Made by a program: the position numbers and the translations under genes
NCBI GenBank assembly: GCA_964384345.1
Contig: CAYLKD010000001.1
Location: forward strand, 124,001 to 188,000
From: JASLCR01 sp964384345
Lineage (GTDB): Bacteria > Patescibacteriota > Saccharimonadia > Saccharimonadales > Saccharimonadaceae
Reading direction: 5' to 3'
DNA length: 64,000 nucleotides
Part shown: piece by piece, positions 44,969 to 52,948 of the stretch
How positions within the stretch are numbered: the first letter of the stretch is position 1
Layout of the letters: each line of letters begins with the position of its first letter
Notes under the pieces: generated by a model
Database searches by the model: none
What the model was told of the DNA's origin: nothing
The model's input: the letters and a program-made list of their open reading frames with translations, nothing else

Positions 44969-44997
44969 ATAAAGCATTAATTTCATAGTAATTCTGA

Positions 44998-45041
44998 GGC
45001 TCCGCCCCGCTCGCAGTGTGGTTCGCGAGTGGGGCGGAGCC
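44998..45041 (-). terminator. Strong GC hairpin after BldC-like gene
   Basis: GGCTCCGCCCC-G-CTCGC pairs with GCGAG-T-GGGGCGGAGCC, an 11+5-bp stem with one G/T position, around a 10-base loop. Reading leftward it follows the stop of the BldC-like gene by about 25 bases, with no U-run after it. Confidence 0.75.
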
Positions 45042-45066
45042 TGGTGGAAGTGGGGTGGGGTGGGGT

Positions 45067-45252
45067 CTACCGGTTGCCCAGCAGACGGTTCACCTCACTC
45101 TCGAGGTAGCGACGGTGGCCACCGAGCGTTCTGATCGGATTCAGCTTGCCATTCTTCGCCCAGCGCGTGACCGTCTTCGAGTCGACACCGAACATGGCCG
45201 CGACCTCAGCCGGCATCAGCAGCTTTTCGGGCTTCTTTCCTTTAGCAGGCAT
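45067..45252 (-). CDS. BldC-like MerR-type helix-turn-helix protein
   Basis: A 61-residue protein from the ATG at 45252 with a GAGGG ribosome site. The sequence PAEVAAMFGVDSKTVTRWA, GKLNPIRTLGGHRRY, ESEVNRLL is almost the whole BldC core: a winged helix-turn-helix without any effector domain. BldC controls development in Streptomyces and related proteins occur in many Actinobacteria and their phages. Composition is GC-rich, unlike groEL next door. It has a perfect consensus promoter. It probably binds DNA as a small transcription factor; whether it regulates host or own genes is unknown. Confidence 0.88.
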   Translation of the reverse strand: MPAKGKKPEKLLMPAEVAAMFGVDSKTVTRWAKNGKLNPIRTLGGHRRYLESEVNRLLGNR

Positions 45253-45321
45253 GGTGCCCTCACCACTCTCATCTCTCGTGTATAGCGCATGAGACGATCT
45301 CTTACGCACACGAATATTAAT

Positions 45322-45350
45322 ATTATAGTTTATTTAGTTAATTTTGTCAA
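45322..45350 (-). promoter_or_regulatory. Perfect consensus promoter of BldC-like gene
   Basis: Reading leftward: TTGACA (45345-45350), 17-base spacer, TATAAT (45322-45327). It is the strongest match to consensus in the window. The leader to the ATG at 45252 is about 62 bases and GC-rich at its 3' end. Confidence 0.85.
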
Positions 45351-45376
45351 TAATACATCCGCTTAGGTCAGTTTAC

Positions 45377-45406
45377 TAAAAGAAGCCACGACCATGGCTT
45401 CTTTTA
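45377..45406 (-). terminator. Terminator of groES-groEL operon
   Basis: TAAAAGAAGCCA, loop, TGGCTTCTTTTA: perfect 12-bp stem. It lies just past the groEL stop, reading leftward, and its ends are A- and T-rich, so it can act in both directions. Confidence 0.8.
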
Positions 45407-45433
45407 TCGATTCGAGCTCTACTTATTCGAGAA

Positions 45434-47083
45434 CTACATCATCCCCATGCCGCCGGGCATTCCGCCGCCGGCCATTGGAGCTTCTTTCTCTGGTACTTCG
45501 ACAACAAGTGCGCCCATAGTTGCGGCGGTCGATGCAATCGAGACTGCATTTTGCACCGCTTCTTTGGTGACGCGAGTAGGGTCAATGACACCAGCTTTTT
45601 TGACGTCGATTAGACCTTTTTCGGGTGTCATGACATTGATACCAAATCCGGGCTTGCCAGCTTCGACTTGGGCAATCAGCGCCTCTGAGCTAAGTCCGGC
45701 GTTTTTGGTAATCTGTAGAAAAGGCTGCTTGAGCGCGTCTTTGAGAATCTGGCGCCCGGCAGACACGCTGTCGCCATTACCTGAGACTTCGAGTGTAGCC
45801 GACAGATTAACCAGCGTGACACCACCACCGGCAACGATACCATCAGCGAGCGCAGCTTTCGTCGCGGCAACTGCATCGTCTACACGGAATTTCTTTTCAT
45901 CAATATCCGTTTCGGTTGCACCACCAACTTTGATGACTGCTACTTTGCCTGAGAGTGCAGCGGCTCGCTTCTCGTATTGCTCTTTGTCGTACTCACTGGT
46001 GGCGTTGTCAGCTTGTGAAACAATCTGTGCGATACGATCTTTGACAGCTTTTACTGTACCGCCACCTTCAATGATTGTCGTTTCGTCTTTTCCAACGATG
46101 ACTTTGCGAGCACTACCGACAACTTCGAGGCCGACATTTTCAAATGTCATTGCTTGGTCGCTCGAAATTACCTGTGCACCCGTGAGTACAGCCATATCAG
46201 CTAGGATTTCTTTTCGTCGATCACCAAAGCTTGGGGCTTTGACGACAACAGTGTTAAGCGCACCCTTCAGCTTATTGAGCACAAGAATACTGAGTGCTTC
46301 GCCTTCGACTTCATCAGCCACCAATACAATATCTTTTTTGCCAGATGCGGCTAATTTTTCGATCAACGGCAATAGTTCTTGAGCGCTCGAGATCTTTTGG
46401 TCAGTAATGACGATAGCTGGTTTTTCGTACACCGCTTCCTGTCGGCCAGCATCAGTCACAAAGAATGCGCTCGCCCATCCTTTATCAAGTGAAAATCCTT
46501 CGACAACTTCACTTTCCATTTCGAGACCTTGGCCAGCTTCCACGGTGACGACGCCGTCTTTGCCGACCTTTTGGATAACTTCAGCGATAAGCTTACCGAT
46601 TGTTTCATCACCAGCAGAAATGGTCGCGACTTCGGCGATTCGCTCAGTTTTGCCTTCGACGCTTTCACTCAGTCCGTCGAGCGCAGCTACAACTTCGCGG
46701 CCAGCTTCCTCGATGCCTTTTTTGAGTTCCATTGGATTGTGGCCTGCTGCGATCAGTCGGTTGGCTTCCTTCAAGATGTTGTAAGTCAGCACCGTGACGG
46801 TGGTCGTACCATCACCAGCAACTTTATTGAGCTTTGAGGCAGCTTGCTTGATTAGCTCCGCACCGACTTTGTATCCAAGAGTTTCATCGTCAACTTCTGG
46901 TAAATCGACGCTTTCTGCGACGGTTACACCATCGTGGGTCACCGTCGGGCCACCGTAACCCTTCGCAATTACGACATTACGACCTTTTGGCCCATAGGTT
47001 ACTTTAACTGCATCGTAAAGTGCTTTTGCACCGCCGAGCACACGAGCTCGGGCATCATCATCATAAAAAACTTTTTTTGCCAT
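45434..47083 (-). CDS. groL: Chaperonin GroEL
   Basis: A 549-residue Hsp60 with the standard layout: VKVTYGPKGRNVVIAKGYGG near the N-terminus, DGTTTVTVLTYNI for nucleotide binding, VEGFSLDKGWAS of the apical domain, and a GGMPGGMGMM C-terminus typical of bacterial GroEL. It folds proteins in an ATP-driven ring with GroES. It starts 3 bases after the stop of the small membrane gene, with a GGAG ribosome site inside that gene. Confidence 0.98.
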   Translation of the reverse strand: MAKKVFYDDDARARVLGGAKALYDAVKVTYGPKGRNVVIAKGYGGPTVTHDGVTVAESVDLPEVDDETLGYKVGAELIKQAASKLNKVAGDGTTTVTVLTYNILKEANRLIAAGHNPMELKKGIEEAGREVVAALDGLSESVEGKTERIAEVATISAGDETIGKLIAEVIQKVGKDGVVTVEAGQGLEMESEVVEGFSLDKGWASAFFVTDAGRQEAVYEKPAIVITDQKISSAQELLPLIEKLAASGKKDIVLVADEVEGEALSILVLNKLKGALNTVVVKAPSFGDRRKEILADMAVLTGAQVISSDQAMTFENVGLEVVGSARKVIVGKDETTIIEGGGTVKAVKDRIAQIVSQADNATSEYDKEQYEKRAAALSGKVAVIKVGGATETDIDEKKFRVDDAVAATKAALADGIVAGGGVTLVNLSATLEVSGNGDSVSAGRQILKDALKQPFLQITKNAGLSSEALIAQVEAGKPGFGINVMTPEKGLIDVKKAGVIDPTRVTKEAVQNAVSIASTAATMGALVVEVPEKEAPMAGGGMPGGMGMM

Positions 47084-47086
47084 ATA

Positions 47087-47260
47087 TTATTTCTCCGTTT
47101 TCGCTAATTCTTCTTTACCTTTTTCGTATAGTTTCATGCGCGCTTCGAGCTCTTTGACCCGTTTGGTCTGTATATGCACGATCTTGAGTATGTATGCCAG
47201 CACCAGTATTAATAAGAATGAACCAACTAGTACTGCTATTTGCTGCGCAGACTCAAGCAT
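47087..47260 (-). CDS. 57-residue membrane/coiled-coil protein between groES and groEL
   Basis: A 57-residue protein overlapping groES by one base (TAATG) and ending 3 bases before the groEL ATG. It has one transmembrane helix (about 8-28: AVLVGSFLLILVLAYILKIV) and a basic, Lys/Glu-rich coiled-coil-like tail (KRVKELEARMKLYEKGKEEL). The tight coupling means the three are made together. No such gene is known to me between groES and groEL. It might tether the chaperonin to the membrane, which is speculation. Confidence 0.8.
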   Translation of the reverse strand: MLESAQQIAVLVGSFLLILVLAYILKIVHIQTKRVKELEARMKLYEKGKEELAKTEK

Positions 47261-47526
47261 TATGCTACCGTTCCGAGAATGTCCTCTTCTTTGACGATCA
47301 GATATTCGACAGCGTCAATTTTGATTTCAGTCGTAGAGTATTCTTTGTAGAGAATATTGTTGCCTACTTTGACGTCTTCAACGTCTTTACCAACAGCGAC
47401 AACTTTGGCAAGCACTGGCTTCTCTTTTGCATTATCTGGTAAATACAATCCGCTTGCAGTTTGCGTTTTGGCCTCTTGTCGTACCGCGACAACGCGATCC
47501 TTTAGAGGGGTTATAGGTGAACTCAT
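47260..47526 (-). CDS. groS: Co-chaperonin GroES
   Basis: An 88-residue Hsp10. TPLKDRVVAVRQEA is the first strand, a mobile-loop region follows (TASGLYLPDNAKEKP), and VGNNILYKEYSTTEIKI and YLIVKEEDILGTV finish the barrel. It caps GroEL. It is the first gene of a three-gene leftward operon, with a GGAG ribosome site and a CIRCE-regulated promoter. Confidence 0.97.
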   Translation of the reverse strand: MSSPITPLKDRVVAVRQEAKTQTASGLYLPDNAKEKPVLAKVVAVGKDVEDVKVGNNILYKEYSTTEIKIDAVEYLIVKEEDILGTVA

Positions 47527-47561
47527 CGTTAGTCTCCTCTATTACTACTTTTGTAAGGTCT

Positions 47562-47590
47562 ATTGTACGAAGCAAACTAGCACTCGTCAA
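47562..47590 (-). promoter_or_regulatory. groES promoter overlapping CIRCE
   Basis: Reading leftward: TTGACG (47585-47590), 17-base spacer, TACAAT (47562-47567). The -35 lies inside the CIRCE spacer, so HrcA bound there would block the polymerase directly. Confidence 0.8.
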
Positions 47591-47603
47591 GTCAGAGTGC
47601 TAG
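47577..47603. promoter_or_regulatory. CIRCE operator (HrcA-binding site)
   Basis: CTAGCACTC, 9 bases, GAGTGCTAG: the CIRCE inverted repeat (consensus TTAGCACTC-N9-GAGTGCTAA) with only the outermost base pair changed. It is the binding site of the heat-shock repressor HrcA, whose gene is not in this window. Confidence 0.93.
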
Positions 47604-47634
47604 AAATTCAAAATTTTAAATCGAAGCCTACATC

Positions 47635-47663
47635 TTCACAAATATAAATTAATGTGTTACAAT
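47635..47663 (+). promoter_or_regulatory. Promoter giving a leaderless mRNA for Nudix gene
   Basis: TTCACA (47635-47640), 17-base spacer, TACAAT (47658-47663). The ATG at 47672 starts 9 bases after the -10. Confidence 0.7.
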
Positions 47664-47671
47664 ATAAATAT

Positions 47672-48313
47672 ATGAGTACTGAGAAAGATTTATTTACAAA
47701 GACATCCACTGCTATAGTCGAACGCTACGTTGATTATTTTCCTGAAGAGGCTGAGCGACAATCCCCTCTTCTTGAAGCGCTTCACAATCCTGATTTAGAC
47801 CTACGATCACGTAAGACTATTCCCGAAGGTCACATTTGCTCCAGCGGTATCCTCATCGTGCCCGGAGCCAATGAGTCTGATACTGATAGGGTATTGATGC
47901 TTTGGCATAATGCGCTGCAAATATGGGTTCTACCTGGTGGCCATTTTGACGATACCGATAAAGATATTTTCAAAACCGCTATTCGCGAGTCCCGGGAAGA
48001 AACAGGCATTCCAGACGACATCACACTGGAAATTCATCCATGGCACACGGAAAATAACATACCAATTGATATAGATACTCACCCTATTCCAGCAAGGCCA
48101 GTTAAAAATGAAGGCGAACACCAGCATTTCGATTTTCGTTACGTGCTCACAACTCCCAATCCTTCAAGTCTCATAGAATCGATGAGCCTTGCAGAAGGCG
48201 AAGTATCAACCTATAGCCTTGTCCCGATCCATGATCTGGACCCTTCCAGTAGCAGTTATCGTGCAATAGACAAACTCGCACGCCTTGGTATCGTAGCAGC
48301 CTATAAATCGTAA
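47672..48313 (+). CDS. Nudix hydrolase
   Basis: A 213-residue protein starting at the ATG at 47672. The Nudix box is LPGGHFDDTDKDIFKTAIRE followed by SREETGI, giving the GX5EX7REUXEEXGU pattern with an Asp in place of the first Glu. A C-terminal beta part (HFDFRYVLTTPN) is usual for this fold. The substrate is unknown; the family hydrolyses nucleoside diphosphates linked to other groups. It is convergent with the next gene. Confidence 0.8.
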   Translation: MSTEKDLFTKTSTAIVERYVDYFPEEAERQSPLLEALHNPDLDLRSRKTIPEGHICSSGILIVPGANESDTDRVLMLWHNALQIWVLPGGHFDDTDKDIFKTAIRESREETGIPDDITLEIHPWHTENNIPIDIDTHPIPARPVKNEGEHQHFDFRYVLTTPNPSSLIESMSLAEGEVSTYSLVPIHDLDPSSSSYRAIDKLARLGIVAAYKS

Positions 48314-48317
48314 AGTG

Positions 48318-49604
48318 TTATTTATGAGCTTGCTCATATAGATTTGCAAAATTATTTGTCAAAAAATCAGGAAGGTGCTTATTCGCTGGGCAAGTTAACA
48401 TAGGAATAGCTTCTAGCTCAAACCCTTCTGTAGCCTTATTATGCCTCAAAAAAGCGACACTAGACTGGAATAGCTTAAAGTCTCTACTTGCAATTTTTAT
48501 CGCAGTGTTTATGTCCTCAGGACTGAGTAAATCTTTCGCGCAGGCACCACGCTCAATAAGCCTACTGGCAATCGCTGGTAGAATGTTATTAGATATTGCG
48601 CGTAACAATTTTGGATTTGGTAGATACGTAGTCTGCTTTGTTACTGGGTCTATCTCAGATACAAAGACCTCGCTCCAACTCGTCAACATATGAGGTGCGG
48701 CCCGCTCAGGATGTTGTCCTAAATATTTTTCACATTGGGCTACGAGTAGCTCATGTAAGTTCAGTAGTGTTAACTGCATACTGTCGTCATTGGCGAGATC
48801 GTGAGCCATTCTGAGTTGCTCTCTTGTGTAGGGACGGTTTTGAATCATTAAGACTTTAGTAATATCTTGGCCTTCTTGCTCAGAAACAATCAAACTATCG
48901 TCTGCTGTTTCTCCAGTTGCAAATTCAGGATAAAAAGATCTTTTATTCATCACGGCAACAATGTGACCTGGATTATAACCGAACCTCACACGAAGCATAT
49001 CGATATGATCGCGGACTTTTTCAACCAAGAAGGTTTTCATGACGTCCGAGCTTGCGTCAAACCGATCAAACCCACTTTGAACTTTTGCTGTAGCTGCATC
49101 CGTCATCTCGCGGATACCTCGGCTCATTAGCTCTGCAACGATATGCGCTGCAGTTGCTGGGTTTATCCCAAGCTCGGTATGGTAGCTGTCAATCGCATGG
49201 AGTACAAATGCTGCAATAGATTCAGGTGGCAACTCTTTTTTCAAATCAGCATGAATATTTTCATAACTGCGTGATTCACTTACATTCAGATAATCAGCGA
49301 GGGTATCATGCATTGCCCCATGAGCTTCACCTACACGTGACGCACGATCCCAATAGTGTTGTTTAACCCCCCCTAGAGTTGAGGCTGGAGTAAAATCGTG
49401 GTTCAAGCAAACAAAGCCCTCCGCTACCTTGTTGCGTATACCAGCTACCGCAAGCAATACATCTTCTGGGCACTGTGATATACCAATTGCTGCAGCAGCT
49501 CTAGCAGTCCTTACTCCTACCTCACCAAGTCCTCTCTCGTATCGTTCTACATGACTAAGCTCAATAATATGATCATGTGTTGATATAGGATCACTGTGGG
49601 TCAT
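48318..49604 (-). CDS. Hypothetical helical protein of 428 residues
   Basis: A 428-residue soluble protein from the ATG at 49604 (MTHSDPISTHDHIIELSHVE). It is mainly helical, with several His residues in the first half and many charged helices. No catalytic motif, signal peptide or membrane segment is evident, and I do not recognise a family. A perfect TTGACA promoter places the transcription start 1-4 bases before this ATG, so an upstream in-frame start at 49643 is rejected. Confidence 0.65.
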   Translation of the reverse strand: MTHSDPISTHDHIIELSHVERYERGLGEVGVRTARAAAAIGISQCPEDVLLAVAGIRNKVAEGFVCLNHDFTPASTLGGVKQHYWDRASRVGEAHGAMHDTLADYLNVSESRSYENIHADLKKELPPESIAAFVLHAIDSYHTELGINPATAAHIVAELMSRGIREMTDAATAKVQSGFDRFDASSDVMKTFLVEKVRDHIDMLRVRFGYNPGHIVAVMNKRSFYPEFATGETADDSLIVSEQEGQDITKVLMIQNRPYTREQLRMAHDLANDDSMQLTLLNLHELLVAQCEKYLGQHPERAAPHMLTSWSEVFVSEIDPVTKQTTYLPNPKLLRAISNNILPAIASRLIERGACAKDLLSPEDINTAIKIASRDFKLFQSSVAFLRHNKATEGFELEAIPMLTCPANKHLPDFLTNNFANLYEQAHK

Positions 49605-49614
49605 AGATATTATT

Positions 49615-49643
49615 ATTCTAGCACTAAAATGACGTTGTGTCAA
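49615..49643 (-). promoter_or_regulatory. Promoter giving a near-leaderless mRNA
   Basis: Reading leftward: TTGACA (49638-49643), 17-base spacer, TAGAAT (49615-49620). The ATG at 49604 starts 11 bases beyond the -10. Confidence 0.75.
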
Positions 49644-49746
49644 TAATCTGATAAAGGTTAAGATTTTTAATTATACAGACTTGAATTGATTTGTCAATCT
49701 ATCCTACTGAGCACTCAAACCAAGGGACATATGCTTAAATAGGCAT

Positions 49747-50772
49747 ATGTCTATTTCTTTTGCAACTGATTCACAGATCGCTGAGTGGAATGAGCTGGTG
49801 AATGCTAATCCTGGTGGCGGGGCTATTTTGCAAGGATACGAATTCATCATGCAAAAAGCCAACAGCGGCTGGAAACCACGCTTTATCATGATTGGTACGC
49901 GCGCAGTTGCCGCACTCGAAAAGTCGATACCACTGATGGGACGAGTCTGGTACATTCCGAAGGGCCCAGCAACCGATTCAGTCAGTGATTTGTCGTCACT
50001 CCTTGATGAGTTAACGCCTTTTGCTCGTCAGCACGGCGTATTTTCGATCAAAATCGAGCCCGAACTCGATCACACTACTGATATGTCAGCGCTTGGGTGT
50101 ATCAAAACTCGACCAATTCAGTACAACTTTTCTACCGTTCTAGTCGACTTGTCGCCGTCTATCGACGAGATCCTCACAGCTCTGCCACAAAAAGGTCGCC
50201 ACGCAATTCGTCGCGCCGAGCGTGACGGCGTGATCGTCAAGCAAGTAGAGCCAACCGCAGAAAACTGCCAGACTATGTATGCATTGTTTCAAGAAACCGC
50301 AACGGACGCGGGCTTTGCGATTCGTCCGACAGAATATTATCAAAGTTTCTATCATCGATACGGCGAAAATGGTGGGTTGTTCTTTGCCTACGTCGGCGAG
50401 ACAGTCGTTGCCGGCGCGTTTGCGATGGTGCAAGGGGGAAAAAGTGTCTACAAAGACGGGGCCAGCGTGCGTGAAAAAGTAACCTACGGCGCCTCTCATC
50501 TCTTGCAGTGGGAAGTCATCAAATGGGCAAAATCACTCGGCTCTCTCGAACACGATTTAGCCGGTGTACCGCCGATCGCTGATATTAAGGACCCAAATCA
50601 TCCGTTTTATGGCCTCGGGCGTTTTAAAACTAGTTTCAATAAGACCGTCACGCAGTACGTCGGCGCCTACGACGTGCCCGCTCGCCCCTTGCGCGCCAAA
50701 CTTTGGCATGCCTATATAGAAAAGATTGTTCGGCGGTTGTATTTTAGGCGTCACCACGAATCGTTTTACTAG
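49747..50772 (+). CDS. FemAB-like peptidoglycan aminoacyltransferase
   Basis: A 341-residue protein of the FemABX family (two GNAT folds). Landmarks are GGAILQGYEFIMQKANSGW near the N-terminus, LPQKGRHAIRRAERDGVIV, and the final SLEHDLAGVPP and FYGLGRFKTSFN with the IADIKDPNHPF motif. The family adds amino acids to the peptidoglycan crossbridge using aminoacyl-tRNA. A second copy lies at 55104-56066. A hairpin at 49727-49750 holds the start codon, so translation may be regulated. Confidence 0.88.
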   Translation: MSISFATDSQIAEWNELVNANPGGGAILQGYEFIMQKANSGWKPRFIMIGTRAVAALEKSIPLMGRVWYIPKGPATDSVSDLSSLLDELTPFARQHGVFSIKIEPELDHTTDMSALGCIKTRPIQYNFSTVLVDLSPSIDEILTALPQKGRHAIRRAERDGVIVKQVEPTAENCQTMYALFQETATDAGFAIRPTEYYQSFYHRYGENGGLFFAYVGETVVAGAFAMVQGGKSVYKDGASVREKVTYGASHLLQWEVIKWAKSLGSLEHDLAGVPPIADIKDPNHPFYGLGRFKTSFNKTVTQYVGAYDVPARPLRAKLWHAYIEKIVRRLYFRRHHESFY

Positions 50773-50790
50773 AGTATAATTGAGATCACT

Positions 50791-51672
50791 ATGTCGCTTA
50801 TCAATACTACTGTTGTAATGTCAGGGGTCGATTATTTCGACGACGCTCAGCCGATCAATCCGTTTATGGACAAAGATACGCCGATCGACTTGTCGGTTGC
50901 AGCCCACGAACACGACCAAATCCAGGCCGCGCTTGAATCTGCTGGAGTGAGTGTTCACCGCGTTGCACCGCCGCAAGGTTCTCAAGATGGTGTCTTCACC
51001 GCCAACTGGGCACTTGTGCGTGGCAATATAGCTGTGATGGCTCGCTTACCAGAAGCACGTAAAGCCGAAGAACCGTATGCTGCACAGATACTTCGCGAGC
51101 AATTCGGTAAAGAAATAGTGTATATTCCCGATAATTACAAATTTAGCGGTCAAGGCGACAGCCTACCATGCGGCGACTACTTGTTTTGCGGCAGTGGCTA
51201 CCGATCTGACCCCGAAGCACAAGCATTCGTCGCTCAGACATTAGGGCTCACTCGTATTCAACTCCGCGCGAAACCTCAGCTTGATAGTAGCGGTGAGCCT
51301 ATGATTAACCCCTATTCTGGGTGGGCAGATAGTTTTTACTATGATCTTGATCTCGCCATATCGATCTTAAAAGCTCCAGATGACAACAAAAAAGGCTTGA
51401 TCGCTTGGTGTCCTGACGCATTCACACCTGAAAGCCAGCAAGTACTGCAAGACTTTGACGGCGTCGACAAGATCGAAGTGTCCGAACACGAAGCTATGAC
51501 AGCACTCGCCTGCAACCTGGTTTCAACCGGTGAAACGGTCATCATGAACGACGGCGCACCAGAATTCACCGCCGCGATCGAAGCACACGGTCTGAAGACA
51601 ATTCGTCTTTCCAATCCCGAGCTCGCCAAGGGCGGCGGCTCAGTACGATGTACTACTTTGACGCTCGAATAG
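50791..51672 (+). CDS. Amidinohydrolase/DDAH-like family protein
   Basis: A 293-residue pentein-fold protein. Motifs are DGVFTANWALV, the FSGQGDSLPCGDYLFCGSGY loop, and GGGSVRCTTL at the C-terminus with the nucleophile Cys. Members hydrolyse arginine derivatives (arginine deiminase, dimethylarginine hydrolase, agmatine deiminase). The position that usually carries the catalytic His (as in FYHLDT) reads YYDLDL, so the enzyme could be altered or inactive. It follows the FemAB gene by 18 bases, and its end overlaps the convergent Mur ligase by 20 bases. Confidence 0.75.
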   Translation: MSLINTTVVMSGVDYFDDAQPINPFMDKDTPIDLSVAAHEHDQIQAALESAGVSVHRVAPPQGSQDGVFTANWALVRGNIAVMARLPEARKAEEPYAAQILREQFGKEIVYIPDNYKFSGQGDSLPCGDYLFCGSGYRSDPEAQAFVAQTLGLTRIQLRAKPQLDSSGEPMINPYSGWADSFYYDLDLAISILKAPDDNKKGLIAWCPDAFTPESQQVLQDFDGVDKIEVSEHEAMTALACNLVSTGETVIMNDGAPEFTAAIEAHGLKTIRLSNPELAKGGGSVRCTTLTLE

Positions 51673-52948
51673 CCGCACGAGCTTCACCAGCTTCATCCCA
51701 CGGATGTTCACCATCTGCGCGCTCGATGGTTTTTTCATGACCTTTGCCTAGTAGTATTACGACATCGTCTTTTGAGGCGACGCGTGTCATCGCAAATCGA
51801 ATTGCAGATGGGCGGTCGAGAACCAAATACATATCTTTGTCTTTGACTTTGCCTGAGCGCGCGGCTCCTTCGGCGATTTGGCTCAAAATAAGATTGCCGT
51901 CGATATCACGATCGTCTTCTTCGGTCAGTACAATTTCATCACAGTACTTGCCTGCAATTTCACCTTGCGTCCAGCGTTTTTCTTCGTCGCGACGACCAGC
52001 TGAGCCAAATACCGCAACAAGTTTTCCGGTCGTACTCTTTCGTAGGTCGGAAAGTAATCGCTCGAAGCTATCGGGGGTGTGTGCAAAATCAACGATGACG
52101 CTAAATGCCTGTCCTTCATCGATCGTATTCATTCGTCCTTCGACGCTTTCGAGGGCGGCAATTCCCTGCTCTATCTGCTCACGAGTGAGCCCAATGCGCC
52201 GTCCTACCGAAACAGCAGCCAAGCTGTTGTATACATTGAATTCACCCGGGATATTGCAGCGAATACTGTAGTGCTCGTCGCCAATCACTGCCTCGTACGT
52301 GCTACCATCGCCGTTGAGCTGTACGTTCACTGCTTTTAAGGATCCATCTACGATGCCATACGTCTCCGTTTCTGTGACAGCACTCAGAAATGCTGCGCAA
52401 TTCGGGTCGTCTGCATTGGCGATCCCAAATCCATGTGGATGTTTTGCGGCTGCCTCAAACAACATGCGTTTTGCCGCGATGTATCGTTCGAAGGTTTTAT
52501 GATAATCCAGATGCTCATGTGTAATATTCGTCAAAACGGCGATCTCATACGGAATCCCCCAGACGCGGTGCTGCGCCAAAGCGTGTGACGTCGTCTCGAG
52601 TACAACCCAGTCGACGCCTTTATCGCTAAATTCTTTTAGTCTCTTATGAAGTTCTGGCGCAGAAGCTGTTGTAGTGTGCGCCATCTGCGGCACGATATCA
52701 CGGCCAATGCCATTAGCAACTGTCGTCATGAGTCCAGCTTTGTAGCCAGCTTCCACTAGCATCCGATGGATCATAAACGAGGTCGTCGTTTTGCCATTTG
52801 TCCCCGTCACCCCGATAATGCGCATTTTCTTACCAGGAAATCCATAGGCTGTCGCAAATACCATCGATTCGATTAGATGGCCGGTCGGTTCAATCCGTCC
52901 AAATAGTTCACTAGGTACTAGTTTTTTAATAAATTTTCGGGTGTTCAC
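51653..52948 (-). CDS. murE: Mur ligase, MurE-like
   Basis: A 431-residue Mur ligase lacking the usual N-terminal UDP-binding domain in full length (about 45 residues before the P-loop GVTGTNGKTTT). TSHALAQHR, NITHEHLDYHKTFERY and NIPGEFNVYNSLAA are typical MurE motifs. FAHTPDSFE and the C-terminal GHEKT motif close it. The signature DNPR, found in meso-diaminopimelate-specific MurE, reads DDRD here, so a different diamino acid, such as Lys, may be added. It overlaps the next Mur gene by 4 bases. Confidence 0.85.
   Translation of the reverse strand: MNTRKFIKKLVPSELFGRIEPTGHLIESMVFATAYGFPGKKMRIIGVTGTNGKTTTSFMIHRMLVEAGYKAGLMTTVANGIGRDIVPQMAHTTTASAPELHKRLKEFSDKGVDWVVLETTSHALAQHRVWGIPYEIAVLTNITHEHLDYHKTFERYIAAKRMLFEAAAKHPHGFGIANADDPNCAAFLSAVTETETYGIVDGSLKAVNVQLNGDGSTYEAVIGDEHYSIRCNIPGEFNVYNSLAAVSVGRRIGLTREQIEQGIAALESVEGRMNTIDEGQAFSVIVDFAHTPDSFERLLSDLRKSTTGKLVAVFGSAGRRDEEKRWTQGEIAGKYCDEIVLTEEDDRDIDGNLILSQIAEGAARSGKVKDKDMYLVLDRPSAIRFAMTRVASKDDVVILLGKGHEKTIERADGEHPWDEAGEARAAIRASK

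Noticed and set aside
45447..46784. Long forward frames opposite groEL
   Set aside because: groEL is certain; these frames arise from its codon bias and have no start signals.
47161..47260. GroES gene end position off by one in the printed sequence
   Set aside because: The stop and overlap were reconciled by counting codons from both ends: the small gene of 57 codons fits exactly between 47260 and 47087, so no frameshift is needed.
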